DNA of 64,000 nucleotides from Prorocentrum cordatum. Its lineage: Eukaryota; Sar; Dinophyceae; Prorocentrales; Prorocentraceae. Positions 32,517 to 43,086 of the stretch are shown here, one piece after another. Under the pieces are notes generated by a model that was not told the DNA's origin, searched no databases, and saw only the letters and a list, made by a program, of their open reading frames with translations. The translations under genes and the position numbers were made by a program. Position 1 is the stretch's first letter. Each line of letters opens with the position of its first letter. The stretch spans positions 148,145 to 212,144 of the forward strand of contig CAUYUJ010017877.1 in the NCBI GenBank assembly GCA_963575745.1. Direction: 5' to 3'.

Positions 32517-32700
32517 TGTATATATATATATATATATATATATTCATAAGAAGAGAAAGAAAGAGAAAGAGATAGAGAGAGAGAGAACAAAAAAAAAAGA
32601 TAGAGAGGAGGGAGAGAGGAGGGAGGGAGGGAGGGAGGGAGGAAGGAAAAGGGGAGAGAGAGGGGAGCGAGGGAGGGAGAGGGAGGAGGGAGGAGAATAG
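32517..32700. repeat. TA then GA microsatellites
   Basis: TA dinucleotides at 32517-32541, then AGAGAG/GGGA repeats to about 32700 with a short A-run near 32590. Confidence 0.92.
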
Positions 32701-32805
32701 AAGGGAAACGAACCGCAGCTAGCGGAACGGTTTTGGGCCAGAGGTGGGTGCATACATGTGAGCGCATGCCATCTCAGCGCTCGGCTTAGCGTGGACTAGC
32801 GTCAG

Positions 32806-32953
32806 GTCGGGCATGCCCCCCTACAGGCTGATGTTTGGAGAAAAATTAACAAAAATTGCTCAAACATACTCAAACAAATATAGGAAAACCGTCCCCCGAC
32901 TATTTTTTTTATTTTTGGATATTCCTCCTGGAGAGGGACAAGCCCGACCTCCA
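32806..32953. mobile_element. Inverted-repeat element family B, copy 2 (~148 bp)
   Basis: Starts GTCGGGCATGCCCCCCTACA and ends at GGGACAAGCCCGAC plus CTCCA. Direct repeats GACTAGCGTCAG (32794-32805) and GACTAGCGCGTCAG (32954-32967) flank it. The interior 'aaaaattaacaaaaattgct', 'caaacatactcaaaca' aligns with copy 3 at 40224. Confidence 0.8.
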
Positions 32954-32969
32954 GACTAGCGCGTCAGCC

Positions 32970-34695
32970 AGCCGCATGTGCATCCGGCGAGTGGCCACGG
33001 CGCTTGGCGAGCCGTTGTGGTTTGAGTGTCCGCTGTGTGGCGGTCCTTCGAAAGAAGGCCAGTTGAGCCATCGATGATTTCAGGCCTCTGGAAGGCCTTC
33101 TCGTCGCCGCGTCTGAATTCGGGAAACAAAAATTGGCTTAATAAGCAAAAAGACACGAAAACCAATTAAAAACACCTTGTGAACAAAAAAACTACCCGGA
33201 TGAGAAAAATCGATGACTATGCTGGTCTTGGTCATTCGTTCAACAACACATGCATTTTATCAGTAGAACACTCGGCACGAGGTCTTGGGCAGAAGCGTGT
33301 TCAATTGAGGATCCACGTCGCGTAATTCGCACAGCAGGTATGGGGCCGAATGTTATTCAGAAGCCGAATAATTAGGAAACGTTTGCCGATGCCCTCAAGA
33401 AAGATATGAGAGCTGGGTGCAATTTCGTTGTAACGAAGAAGATGTATGAGGCAAAGAAAAGGACGGGTGGGATCATTGCTATATGAAAGACCTTAATCCC
33501 TGGCGCTGCTCGCGCCCTGGAGTCGGCGCCGTATGCCAAAGATCCGAAGTGCACGGTGCAACAACATCAGCCGGTTTGTGATCCTGTCTATCATCAAGCG
33601 GCGTGTCAGTATTATCCAGCAATCTATTACTATCGAAGCACACCTGGTGCATGTGGCAGCTTACTTAGGAAGCGAGTATCAGCAGAGCCAGGAACAACGG
33701 TCGCCCAGTCTTCATACATCATGTGTTCCTTCTGATTCCTGCTCCAATTGAGAAGATGAGGGACAGCCTCTAAATTGGCAACTTTCTGGCGAGCTGACAA
33801 ATGAATAACAACAACAACCAAAGACGGCACAACCAAAATCTCTGGCACCGAGCAGCAGGAAGCGGTGACAGTCCGGTGAAACACGTGACGACGATTGCAA
33901 TTCTGATAGCGACCGATGGCCCAGAAATCCATAATCCAAAAGCGGCAATGGCTTTCCAAAAACTATCCTGCCGCTTCCGAGGCCGGAAGACCTGGGGCGC
34001 GATACTACAATTACAAGATTTGGTTAATCGCTAGTGACGAAACTCTGCATGCCGCGTTTCAAGCTGTAGTTGCTTCGTCGAGCACGAACAATGAATGGTC
34101 GCACTTGGAGGTGCGTCTTCCTGTCCACAAAATGGTGTTGCACACGGGCAGCGCCGAAAATTAACTCTGTCACGCGATGGACAGTGGATCTCTCTGGACT
34201 CGGCTGTTAAAGGTAAACTCGAAAGGCCCTCTGCTTCACCCGTCAAGAGGACATTCGGGGGTCAACGAAGCCTCTCTCCACCGTTGGCCTGTCCATTGGA
34301 ACCAGAATCCGCGTGTACGACGGACATACAATCTCAACGCGTGTATGCGGTCATTCACCGTGGACGGACAGTACATTCGTCTGGTCGGCGGTGCTCCAGC
34401 GAAGCTGCTTCGGAATGAGTTTGTTACGCTTGTTGCCATGGGCTCAGATGGGCGATTTGCAATGTGGATACGCGCGCATATCTATGAAGAGGGCGTCGTT
34501 GACAGACGCTCCTTCGGTGCAAGAACTACCTCATGCGCACTGGTACACAGGGCAATGTCCCCCCCAACAGTATGTGTTTCAGGGGCACGAAAGATGTTAC
34601 TAGCACAGTACTGTCGCACATCAATACAGTTCTAAGCAACTGTATAAATGTGTTGGCAACTCTACTGACCCCATACGATACGACTTTGGACGAGC
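32970..34695. other. Lower-GC island, no gene recognised
   Basis: Composition is visibly closer to balanced than in the flanks. Open frames on both strands (for example 34177-34635 plus, 33630-33959 minus) have ordinary amino-acid composition, but I recognise no domain. This could hold an intron-broken gene or an old insertion. Confidence 0.45.
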
Positions 34696-34697
34696 TG

Positions 34698-34866
34698 GCG
34701 CAAAGCAACTGCTAATTGTCATTCGGCGTGCCTTCACGTGTTCTTCTCGGCTCAAAACGTCTGCTCGCCATCACGTGCCAAGGCAACTGCTAGTTGCCAT
34801 TCGTCGTGCCTTCATGTGTTCTGCTCGACTCAAGATGGCTGCTCGCCATAAAATGCAAGCTCGAAG
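34698..34866. repeat. Two-copy tandem duplication of about 83 bp
   Basis: 'gcaactgctaattgtcattc' / 'gcaactgctagttgccattc' followed by 'gtgccttca.gtgttct.ctcg.ctcaa..' occurs at about 34702 and 34785. Confidence 0.9.
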
Positions 34867-35228
34867 AGAAATATTTGACCGCCGGGGGTGTTCGCCACTC
34901 CGCCGTCCATCGGCGCTCATAGGCCCAGTGGTCTCTGCAGGTGCTGCGGTGCTTGTAGCAGGAGTAGGAGAGTGAGAGAGAAAGGAGGACAAATGATTAT
35001 CAGAAAAAAAGGGGGAGGCAGAAGAGGAGGAGGGAGCATCTACACATTCAACGTCTGTTTTTTTCTCTATATTCTTTGGCCGCGCAGTGCCACGGGCCGG
35101 ACGAACGATGGCGGGAGGCAACATGTCGCCCAAAATCTAAAGACAGATTCCCTATAACATGGAGGGTTTCGAGTTTGGGGGTTCTCTCCTGCATCATTAT
35201 TTCTGCGCCCGTGTGAGCTGGGAACGGC

Positions 35229-35385
35229 GTTCTATTCCGCCACCAAAATAATTCTGTTGTATTCCGCCACACAAGGAATCCTTCTGTATTCCGCCACACA
35301 AGGAATCCTTCAGTATTCCGCCACGCTGAGTCCTTCTGTATTCCGCCGCAAATGGAATCATTTTTCATACCGCCACAACAAATCC
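35229..35385. repeat. Minisatellite of about 28 bp, left array
   Basis: 'tattccgccacacaaggaat', 'ccttctg' repeats about five times with small changes. The reverse complement of the same unit forms another array at 37515-37780. Confidence 0.9.
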
Positions 35386-35985
35386 GCTAGTGAAATCTGC
35401 CTCAGCAAGAATCCTGTTGAAATGGGTTGACTGAATGCAGAACATTTGTTTGCACAGCGTTTTAGCTATTTCTGGTTGAAAACATGGGTTTCGCCTGTGC
35501 CCGCACACGGTTTCAGTTTGTTTGATTGAAATTGGTTGTTTCTTGCGCAGACACAACTACCACCACTTTGTCACATGCTTTTCAAACGATGGCAACTTGA
35601 CGAATCATAGTTGGCAACCAATGTGAAAACGCTATGATAGATGAGCCTGTCCAAGCGGAACTCCTATTCTTAAGGAGAATCGCTAAACATCAATGAATAC
35701 ACAAGTATTTCACTTCATGCATATCAGAAGACATTAGGTTCGCATGTGCCTGCGCAGCAATTTCTCGCACTTGCGACCACATGAGGGGATGCTATCTTGC
35801 GCAGGCACAACTGTTACATATGCTTCCAATGGTCTTTCAGAATTGGAACGTCGCTCGAAAGCGGCAATCGCTGTGCCAACGCAAGAAATAACAACACTCG
35901 AACACGTACATGCAAGGCAACCGCGCGGACACAGCCGACACCAAGGTTTTATTTCAAAACAATCAACATATGTTACTAGAACCAC
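35386..35985. other. No gene recognised
   Basis: Moderate-GC sequence with no repeat array and no identifiable open reading frame of note. Confidence 0.5.
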
Positions 35986-36006
35986 GCGCGCGCTTCGCGC
36001 GCGCTT
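35986..36006. repeat. GCGCGC hairpin
   Basis: CGCGCGCG-CTT-CGCGCGCG: an alternating purine-pyrimidine palindrome at the left border of the 386-bp tandem region; such sequence can extrude a hairpin or adopt Z-DNA. Confidence 0.8.
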
Positions 36007-36070
36007 AGGTTCTGTCGGGTCACAGACCCAGGAATCGTTGTGAGAAGAAATTGGTGACGCGAAGCGTCGT

Positions 36071-37228
36071 GGGGGCGTCCTTGGACGTCTGGGGTCTCCT
36101 GGGGCCTCTTGAGGGGCCTCCTGGGGGCCTCCTGGCGGCCTCTTGGGGCGGAAGGCTCGAGCTTGCGGTTCGTGGTCCCCCTCTGGGCCCCCTCTTGGGC
36201 CCGTCTTGGGGCCCTCTTGGGCCATCTTGGGCGCCTCTTGGGCCGTCTTGGGGCCCTCTTGGGCTGTCCTGGGGCCCTCTTGGAAGCTTCTTGGGCCGTC
36301 TTGGGGCGGTCTTGGGCGCCTCTTGGGCCGTCCTGTAACGTCGGAAAGCCCAAAAGACAACTTTGTTGAAAATGTACGTTTTACGAAGGGAATGGGCCAA
36401 TTTTTGCGTCTAGGGGCCCTCTTGGGACGCATGTTGGAGGCTTCTTGGGGCCTCTTGGGGGCGTCCTTGGACGTCTGGGGTCTCCTGGGGCCTCTTGAGG
36501 GGCCTCCTGGGGGCCTCCTGGCGGCCTCTTGGGGCGGAAGGCTCGAGCTTGCGGTTCGTGGTCCCCCTCTGGGCCCCCTCTTGGGCCCGTCTTGGGGCCC
36601 TCTTGGGCCATCTTGGGCGCCTCTTGGGCCGTCTTGGGGCCCTCTTGGGCTGTCCTGGGGCCCTCTGGGAAACTTCTTGGGCCGTCTTGGGGCGGTCTTG
36701 GGCGCCTCTTGGGCCGTCCTGTAACGTCGGAAAGCCCAAAAAGCAACTTTGTGAAAACTATACGTTTTACGAAGGGAATGGGCCAATTTTTGCGTCTAGG
36801 GGCCCTCTTGGGACGCATGTTGGAGGCTTCTTGGGGCCTCTTGGGGGCGTCCTTGGACGTCTGGGGTCTCCTGGGGCCTCTTGAGGGGCCTCCTGGGGGC
36901 CTCCTGGCGGCCTCTTGGGGCGGAAGGCTCGAGCTTGCGGTTCGTGGTCCCCCTCTGGGCCCCCTCTTGGGCCCGTCTTGGGGCCCTCTTGGGCCATCTT
37001 GGGCGCCTCTTGGGCCGTCTTGGGGCCCTCTTGGGCTGTCCTGGGGCCCTCTTGGAAGCTTCTTGGGCCGTCTTGGGGCGGTCTTGGGCGCCTCGTGGGC
37101 CGTCCTGTAACGTCGGAAAGCCCAAAAGGCAACTTTGTTGAAAATGTACGTTTTACGAAGGGAATGGGCCAATTTTTGCGTCTAGGGGCCCTCTTGGGAC
37201 GCATGTTGGAGGCTTCTTGGGGCGTCTT
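36071..37228. repeat. 386-bp tandem repeat, three full copies
   Basis: 'gggggcgtccttggacgtct' begins at 36071, 36457, 36843 and 37229, exactly 386 bp apart, and 'aacgtcggaaagccc' follows the same spacing (about 36336, 36722, 37108). Copies are almost identical, the fourth diverges after about 20 bp. Each unit is itself built from CTTGGG-type short repeats (the reverse of the CCAAGA family) plus a unique 110-bp segment. Because 386 is not a multiple of 3, the open frames cannot be one repeating protein. Confidence 0.95.
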
Positions 37229-37435
37229 GGGGGCGTCCTTGGACGTCTGGAGGCCATCTTCAGCATCTTGGAGCCCTCTTGGAGGCCTCTTGGAAGTTGC
37301 TTGGGCCGTCTTGGGCGCTTCTTGGGCCGTCTTGTCTGACCGGGGAGGCCTCCGGCAAGCCCCGACGAGCCTCCGGGCCCCCCGGGGCTCACATTTGTGG
37401 TCGGGGTCCCGGCCCCGGGCCCCCGGACCCGGTGC
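37229..37435. repeat. CTTGGG short repeat, tail of the tandem region
   Basis: 'ggccatcttcagcatcttgg', 'agccctcttggaggcctctt' and 'gggccgtcttgggcgcttct' continue the CTTGG repeat to about 37335 outside the 386-bp register, followed by GC-rich unique sequence. Confidence 0.8.
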
Positions 37436-37514
37436 GCCGTTATATGTATAAACATATTCTCCTGGCGGAACAGAACCTGATTTCTTCTGCTGTCGCAGCA
37501 CACTTCCTATTGCT

Positions 37515-37780
37515 GTGGAAAACAGAAAGACCCCCTTGTGGCGGAATACAAACGGAACCTTTGTGTGGCAGAATACACACGGATTTGTTCTTTGGCGGAG
37601 CATGGTAAGAGTCCAAGGGTGGCAACATACATGAGCATGTCTTACGTGGCGGAATACAAAAGGATACCTTTGCGCGGCGGAATACAAAAGGATTCCTCGA
37701 TGATGACATGCAGAAGAGCTCTGTTGTTGCGGGATGCAAGACATTTCCTTGCGTGGTGGAATGCGAGAGGATTCCCCCCT
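37515..37780. repeat. Minisatellite of about 28 bp, right array (inverted)
   Basis: 'gtggcggaatacaaaaggat', 'acctttgcgcggcggaatac' and variants recur about eight times. It is the reverse complement of the array at 35229-35385. Confidence 0.88.
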
Positions 37781-37844
37781 CCCCAAGAAATCCATAGGGA
37801 GGTGCCCAAATATACCGAAATATGTGCTTTGGATCCTCTAAGAT

Positions 37845-38965
37845 TATGTCAATGTGATGCTTGTGACTTCTGGCGTGTCGGTCCCAGAATCCCTGTTATT
37901 TCAGTGGGAAGCTTGGGATCCCAATGTTTTACCGCCCTCGGACAACAGGCTACCCTGGACCCCCCATCCCCCAGAGCTTCGAATCCCAAGCGTAACAATG
38001 AATTCACAACGTTCGCGATTTCAAGGAGACCCACACCCTGTTACTGGGATGCTTGGGCTTTCCGGGGTGCTAATCCCAGAGCCCGTGTATTTCACTGGGA
38101 CGCTCGGGATCCGTAGGATGCCCATCCCTCCGACAACCCCAGGGCTACAAATCCCAAGCGTTCCAGTGAATTCAGGGGGTTCGCTTCGCAGGGGGAGCCC
38201 AAACTCTTTTGTCTCATTCAGATGCTTGGGATTTCTGGTGTGCTAACCCCGAAAACTCGGTTATCTCACTGGCATGCTTGGGATTCCTGAGGTATGTTTC
38301 CCCCCTCCAGGAATCCCAGGCATCCCAATGAAACAACAAGGTCTTTCTGGGATTAGCTCAAAATTCTACACCCAAATGTTACATCTAATTGTCCGCAAAC
38401 CTGTGGCTACGTAACAATGAGAGCAAGTTTCTCACTAATTCAGGATATTTTACGGTTCAATTTAGATCTTGTAATTGGTTGGGTTCTCACCAGAGATCCC
38501 AGGCATCCCAGCGAAATAACAAGGCCTGGGCTTCCCTGACGTCGCGAACCCTGTGAACTCACTGGGACGCCTTGGGATTCGGAGCGCTGGAGGGGGGGGG
38601 GGGGGCGTCCAGGGTCGATTTCTTGTCGGAGGGAGGACACCCCAGGAATCCCCGATAATCCCAAAGCAGTGTCCTGGACATCGCACACCAGGAATCACAA
38701 GCCAGCCCAATGAAATAGCAGGGTGTGGGCGCCCATGACGGCGCGAACCCTGTGAATTCGCTGGGGCGCCTGGGATTCGTGGCCCTGGGGTGGTCCAGGG
38801 TCATTTTCTGCCGCAGGGAGGACATCAAATCTCAGGAATCCCAAGCATCCCAATGAAATCAGATGGCTTCTGGGAAGAGCACCTCAGAAATCCCAAGCGT
38901 CACAATGAAATCGCAAGGCTTCTACGATTCCCATCCCAGGCATCCCAAGCATCCGAATGAAATCA
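37845..38965. repeat. Array of inverted-pair units (AATCCCAAGCATCCCA)
   Basis: The motif 'atcccaagcatcccaatgaa' and its reverse 'ttcactgggatgcttgggat' alternate along more than 1 kb, for example 38488/38555 and 38690/38755, so each unit of about 60-90 bp can fold on itself. A G homopolymer is at 38591-38605. Confidence 0.8.
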
Positions 38966-39039
38966 AAGGGTTTGGCGCCTCCTTCCTTCTCAAACCTTGC
39001 GGTTCATACAACGATCGCTGCTCCCTAGCCTCTTTGTCC

Positions 39040-39320
39040 GTGTCTGTCTCTCTTTCTCTTTCTCACTCTCTCTCTCTCTCTTCCCCCGATCTTTCTCCCT
39101 CTATATCTCGCTTTGTGTCCCTCTCTCTCTCTCTCGTTCTGAGTCTGTCTCTCTCTCTCTCTCTCTATCTCTCCCTCCTTCTCTTCCTTCTCCTCCTCCT
39201 CATGTTCCTTCTCCCCTCTCTTCCAGAGCGCATGCGGGAGGGATAGAGAGAGAGAGAGAGAGACTGAAAGAGGGACAGAGAGACAGAGAGGCAGATAGAC
39301 AGATAGACAGAGTCAAGGGA
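39040..39320. repeat. CT and GA microsatellites in opposite orientation
   Basis: CTCTCT at about 39045-39205 and GAGAGA/GACAGA at 39245-39312. The two could pair as an inverted repeat. Confidence 0.9.
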
Positions 39321-39599
39321 ACTGCGATCCCTGTGACACACACAATTTGCGAAGGAAGACGGCGCCAAGCCCTGATATTTCGTTGGGGAGCTCAAGGTTT
39401 TCAGGATGGACATCAAAACAAATCGTGGGATTGTTGGGACATGGGAGCCCCAAACACAAACGTAAACTTTGCAACCTTCACTAGCTCTGAACATCATAAG
39501 TAACAGAAGCCCCAACACATCTCAATGAATTCACATGGTACATGGTTTCCGCGCTTCCCATCTCATACATCCCGAGAATCCTATTGTAATCCTTTGCAA

Positions 39600-39665
39600 A
39601 CCGTCTGTCTGTCTTCCCATCTCTCTCTGTCTCGCTCTCTCTCTCTCTCTCTCTTTCCCCCTCTG
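39600..39665. repeat. CT microsatellite
   Basis: 'ctctctctgtctcgctctct' and continuing CT dinucleotides. Confidence 0.9.
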
Positions 39666-40223
39666 CGTCATCGGAAGAGGAGAAGGCGGAGGAGGCGAAC
39701 AAACGGCGGAGAAACGACTGATAGGAAATGTGGATGAGCGGGTACGGATGGAAAGAAGGCGGATGATCAGCACAGATCAAATATCAATGCAACATGAATG
39801 TGTGCTGGAAGGGGGGCTGACGTATGTGTATATGTTTATACAAACATGTACATGTATATATATATACAATTCTATATATCCCCTTTTCCAGATACAGTGA
39901 GACATTAAAAGGCAAAGAGAAACTGAGAGAGGGAGAAATAGAGGAACCTACACATGTGCGCACACATCTCACAAACATGAAGGGATGTTGTCCCGCGAGG
40001 CGTTGGTGTAGTAGGACTCAAACTGCAAGCTTGCTTGGAACCTGTCCGACCCTCCAGGCGAGGCAGCGTGGTAGCCCCGTGCTTCAACACGCGAACAACG
40101 ATGAACACACGAGAACTCAACAGCGGAAGAACGAGCGGGGATCAAGCCAAAAGGCATGTCGAGAATGCCTCCAGATGGCGCGGCGATCGGACCAATCATG
40201 CACCTACAAGCAAATGTGGCCGT

Positions 40224-40372
40224 GCCGGGCATGTCCCCCCACAGGGGGAGCTTGGACGAAAAATTCAAAATAGCCAAAACTATTAAACATGGTTCAGAAA
40301 TGCTCAAACATACTTTCCAGCCTATTTTCCGATCATTTTTGAACATGCCTCCTGTAGAGGGACAGGCCCGAC
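40224..40372. mobile_element. Inverted-repeat element family B, copy 3 (149 bp)
   Basis: Starts GCCGGGCATGTCCCCCCACA and ends GTAGAGGGACAGGCCCGAC. The interior shares 'gacgaaaaatt', 'gctcaaacatact' with the other copies. No clear flanking direct repeat. Confidence 0.8.
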
Positions 40373-40489
40373 TCAAACCTACTCTGCGTCTCGTCACACA
40401 CGCTCGGAGAGGGGCGGCGCCGCCCCCCCCCACCTGACATCCACAGACCGACCGCTCTCACGGGCTGATCTGCCCATGGATCCAACCCT

Positions 40490-40800
40490 CGGGACACCGA
40501 AAGGTACAAAGGCCGCCACTCCCCAAACATCTCGTGGGGCGCGTTCTGACCAGAATTTCGAGGCGAATCCAGCGGAGGCGACGGGGGCCTCCCAGGAGGC
40601 CCAACAAAGCGAAAGTGATGCAATAATAGCGGTATCCATACAAATCATTTAGATGCGCGACAAGGATGCCAGCCCCTTGGACACCCGTGTCGAAGCTTTT
40701 CAAGCGGGGCTGGCCGTCGAAAAGGGTTGAGGACGTACTGGGGAGGCAAGGATGCAATGGTACCCTTTTGAAGGTTACCCATTCTTCACATCGGTTTCGA
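40490..40800. repeat. Dispersed repeats R3 copy 2 and R4 copy 2, adjacent
   Basis: 40490-40635 aligns with 28885-29035 (R3). 40665-40800 aligns with 18030-18150 (R4: 'cgaagcttttcaagcggggc', 'gcaaggatgcaatggtaccc'). Confidence 0.8.
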
Positions 40801-41204
40801 CTGTACGTGCCACTTCTTCCTCAGAATCCTCCTCTCACTGCTTAGCCTTGGCACCAAACTCGTGCCCAGCAGAATGCTGAGGCTGGCCTCCCGTCGACGG
40901 GGGGGGAATACCCCCAGGTTGGTTATTACCAGTCTTGCCTCGTGCCTTCGCTTCCTCGAAGGCTTTGTGTCATCGCGCCGTTCCCTCCTCTTCCCCCTGC
41001 TCTTGCTCCATCCGCCGTCCCCCTTCCTCCCCTGCCCGCTCCCTGTCGCAGTCCATCCCCCTCTTCCCGCTGTCCTCCGTGCCCACTGCCCCCCGTGCCC
41101 TCCTCTGCCTCGAGCCCCGACCGTGCCAGCCTGCGCGTGCTGCCCGTGCTCCTGAGCTGCGCTGCCACGGGCGGTGAACCGCAGTAATGAAGAGGCCCTG
41201 GGAC

Positions 41205-41355
41205 ACACAAATAAATACACACAAATAAAAACATTCCCCATATTTTCCTATATTTTCGGAGTTTTTGTCTTCCCCCCCACTTCCCATATTTTCCCATATT
41301 TTCTGGAAAACCGACGATTAATTGTGTCTGTGTGTTTCTTTCCCTCCTGAAGTAA
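41205..41355. repeat. Dispersed repeat R1, copy 2
   Basis: 'cccatattttcctatatttt', 'ggagtttttgtctt', 'cgacgattaattgtgtctgt', 'ttccctcctga' aligns with 25975-26110. The internal '(c)ccatattttcc' is itself duplicated within the unit. Confidence 0.88.
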
Positions 41356-42600
41356 GCTGACCGCAGGGCCCCAGCGCGGGAGCCCGCCCCCGGCGCCAGG
41401 CCACCAAGGTGCCCGCGACCGACGGGCACCGATCCTGCTCGACGGCGGCTTCGCCGGGCCCGCAGGCCACGCGGCGCGCGGGGTGTGCGCGCGCGGCGAC
41501 GCGGCGATCCGCGCCGCAGCGCTGGCGGCGGCGTGGCCGCGCCCCCCGCGCGCCTCCTCGCCGGGGTGGTCAAGTCGTCGCGCGCCAGGGGAGGCCGGGG
41601 AGGGGGAGGGGCCGACGCGCGAGCTGGCCAGGGCGCGGCGCCGCGCGGCTGCGCCAGCGCGCCCGGCGGCGGCGGCGCGGGGTTGGCCGTCGGCTGCGCG
41701 TTGCAGGGCAAGGCATGCGGTCACAGTGCTCATCGTGATGCCAGCAGGGACGCCGAAGGAAGGGCCCTTTTCAAGCAACTGCGAGCCTCGGCCGGGAGGG
41801 TCCACCACTCAGATCAAAAGCGCGGCCCGACAACCCAGAGACCTCGAGTCTTTCCTTCGGCTTGACTGCGCGTGGGACAGATCGGGGAGTGCCTTCCTCC
41901 TCCCCTTTTCGACCCCTGCCTTCGGCCCCTGCTGTCAACGTCCACAACGCCGCAGTCGACTGCAAGGATAGCCGATTCGACGGATTCGCTTTCTCACAAT
42001 TTACCCGAACACCTCCTGACTGAGCCCAAAAGTGGTCCTTACTTACCGGCCTCCCAGCCTGGGGTCGGAGTAGATGTTGTCGGAGGATCGCGACGCATCG
42101 CCGATGCATCGCCGAAGCGTCGACGAGGCATCGGCGACACCGGCGTGGAGAAAATGTGCTCCACGGTGCATCGTGTCGATGCGGAACGATCCTTCTTTTC
42201 CCCCATATGCTCGGACCCCATGTGCAAGACCCAGAGGCACCCCGGGGAGCGGCCCGTCGCTGCGAGGCCTGTCGCTGCCGAGGCTGTCAGCTCGAGGGCG
42301 ACGATGGAAGCGCATAGCCCAGGTGTAGTGCCCGCCTCAAGGGCTAGTCGCCCCTCTCGTCGCATTCGATCAGCCCGCTGCTGGGCGAGGGGCGGGGGTG
42401 CGCTGGCGTTCGTCCTCTAAGCGGAAGGGCCGACTGGCTGCCGCGGGGAGCGAGGGGAGGGCGGGAGCGGGCGGGGCTGGCCGGGCCCAGCTGGGAGGGC
42501 AGAAAGCCGGCACCGTGACCAAGAAAGTATGTGTTTCATGGAACTTGGAATTGCGTTTTGGCCCAGCGCGACCCCGTGCTGGCCTTCCAAGGGCTCCCAA
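41356..42600. other. No gene recognised, very GC-rich
   Basis: GC-dense, CpG-rich sequence with overlapping open frames on both strands (Arg/Ala-rich) and no domain. A short direct repeat 'gatgcatcgccga'/'gaggcatcggcga' lies near 42090-42135. Confidence 0.5.
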
Positions 42601-42601
42601 C

Positions 42602-42630
42602 TTCGCGCTTCGCGCTGCGCGAAGCGCGAA
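42602..42630. repeat. Perfect 14-bp-arm hairpin
   Basis: TTCGCGCTTCGCGC, a single T, then GCGCGAAGCGCGAA. The element 'gcgaataacttcgcgc' next to it recurs near 42712 ('acgaataacttcgcgc'). Confidence 0.95.
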
Positions 42631-42954
42631 TAACTTCGCGCACTCGCGCCGCCCCCCCCAGAGGGAGAAAAACAGGACGAGGAGGAGGGGGAGAAGGAAC
42701 GAGGACCGCGAAGCACGAATAACTTCGCGCCCTCGTGGGAGCCCGTGCCTTCGGACTCACAGGGGGGCGGGGAGGGGGGGAGGCGGAAACGGATACATTG
42801 CGCAGCACGCGGGAAGGGGGCCGGGAGCAGGCGGGGTCAGTCGGCCCCAGTCTCCACCGGTCGGCTGCACGCCGTATCGACGGCCCGGCGCGCGCCGTCG
42901 CGCACGTCGGTCGCGGGCCGCCTTCCTGCTCGAAGCGGCCCGCTCCCCTCACCT

Positions 42955-43036
42955 AGGAGGAGGAGGAGGAGGAGGAGGAGGAGGAGGAGGAGGAGGAGGA
43001 GGAGGAGGAGGAGGAGGAGGAGGAGGAGGAGGAGGA
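42955..43036. repeat. GGA microsatellite
   Basis: Pure GGA/AGG triplets. Confidence 0.95.
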
Positions 43037-43086
43037 AGGATCATCGTGGCCCGATCTAGACATGCCTCCAGCTGTTGCCAACCTAG

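Noticed and set aside
34815-34840. 'ctcgactcaagatggctgctcg' as a leader relic
   Set aside because: About 14 of 21 positions; it is half of a tandem duplication whose other copy has diverged differently.
39990-40050. 'ggtgtagtagg..actcaaact' as a tRNA gene
   Set aside because: A-box-like and T-loop-like strings are too close and the stems do not pair.
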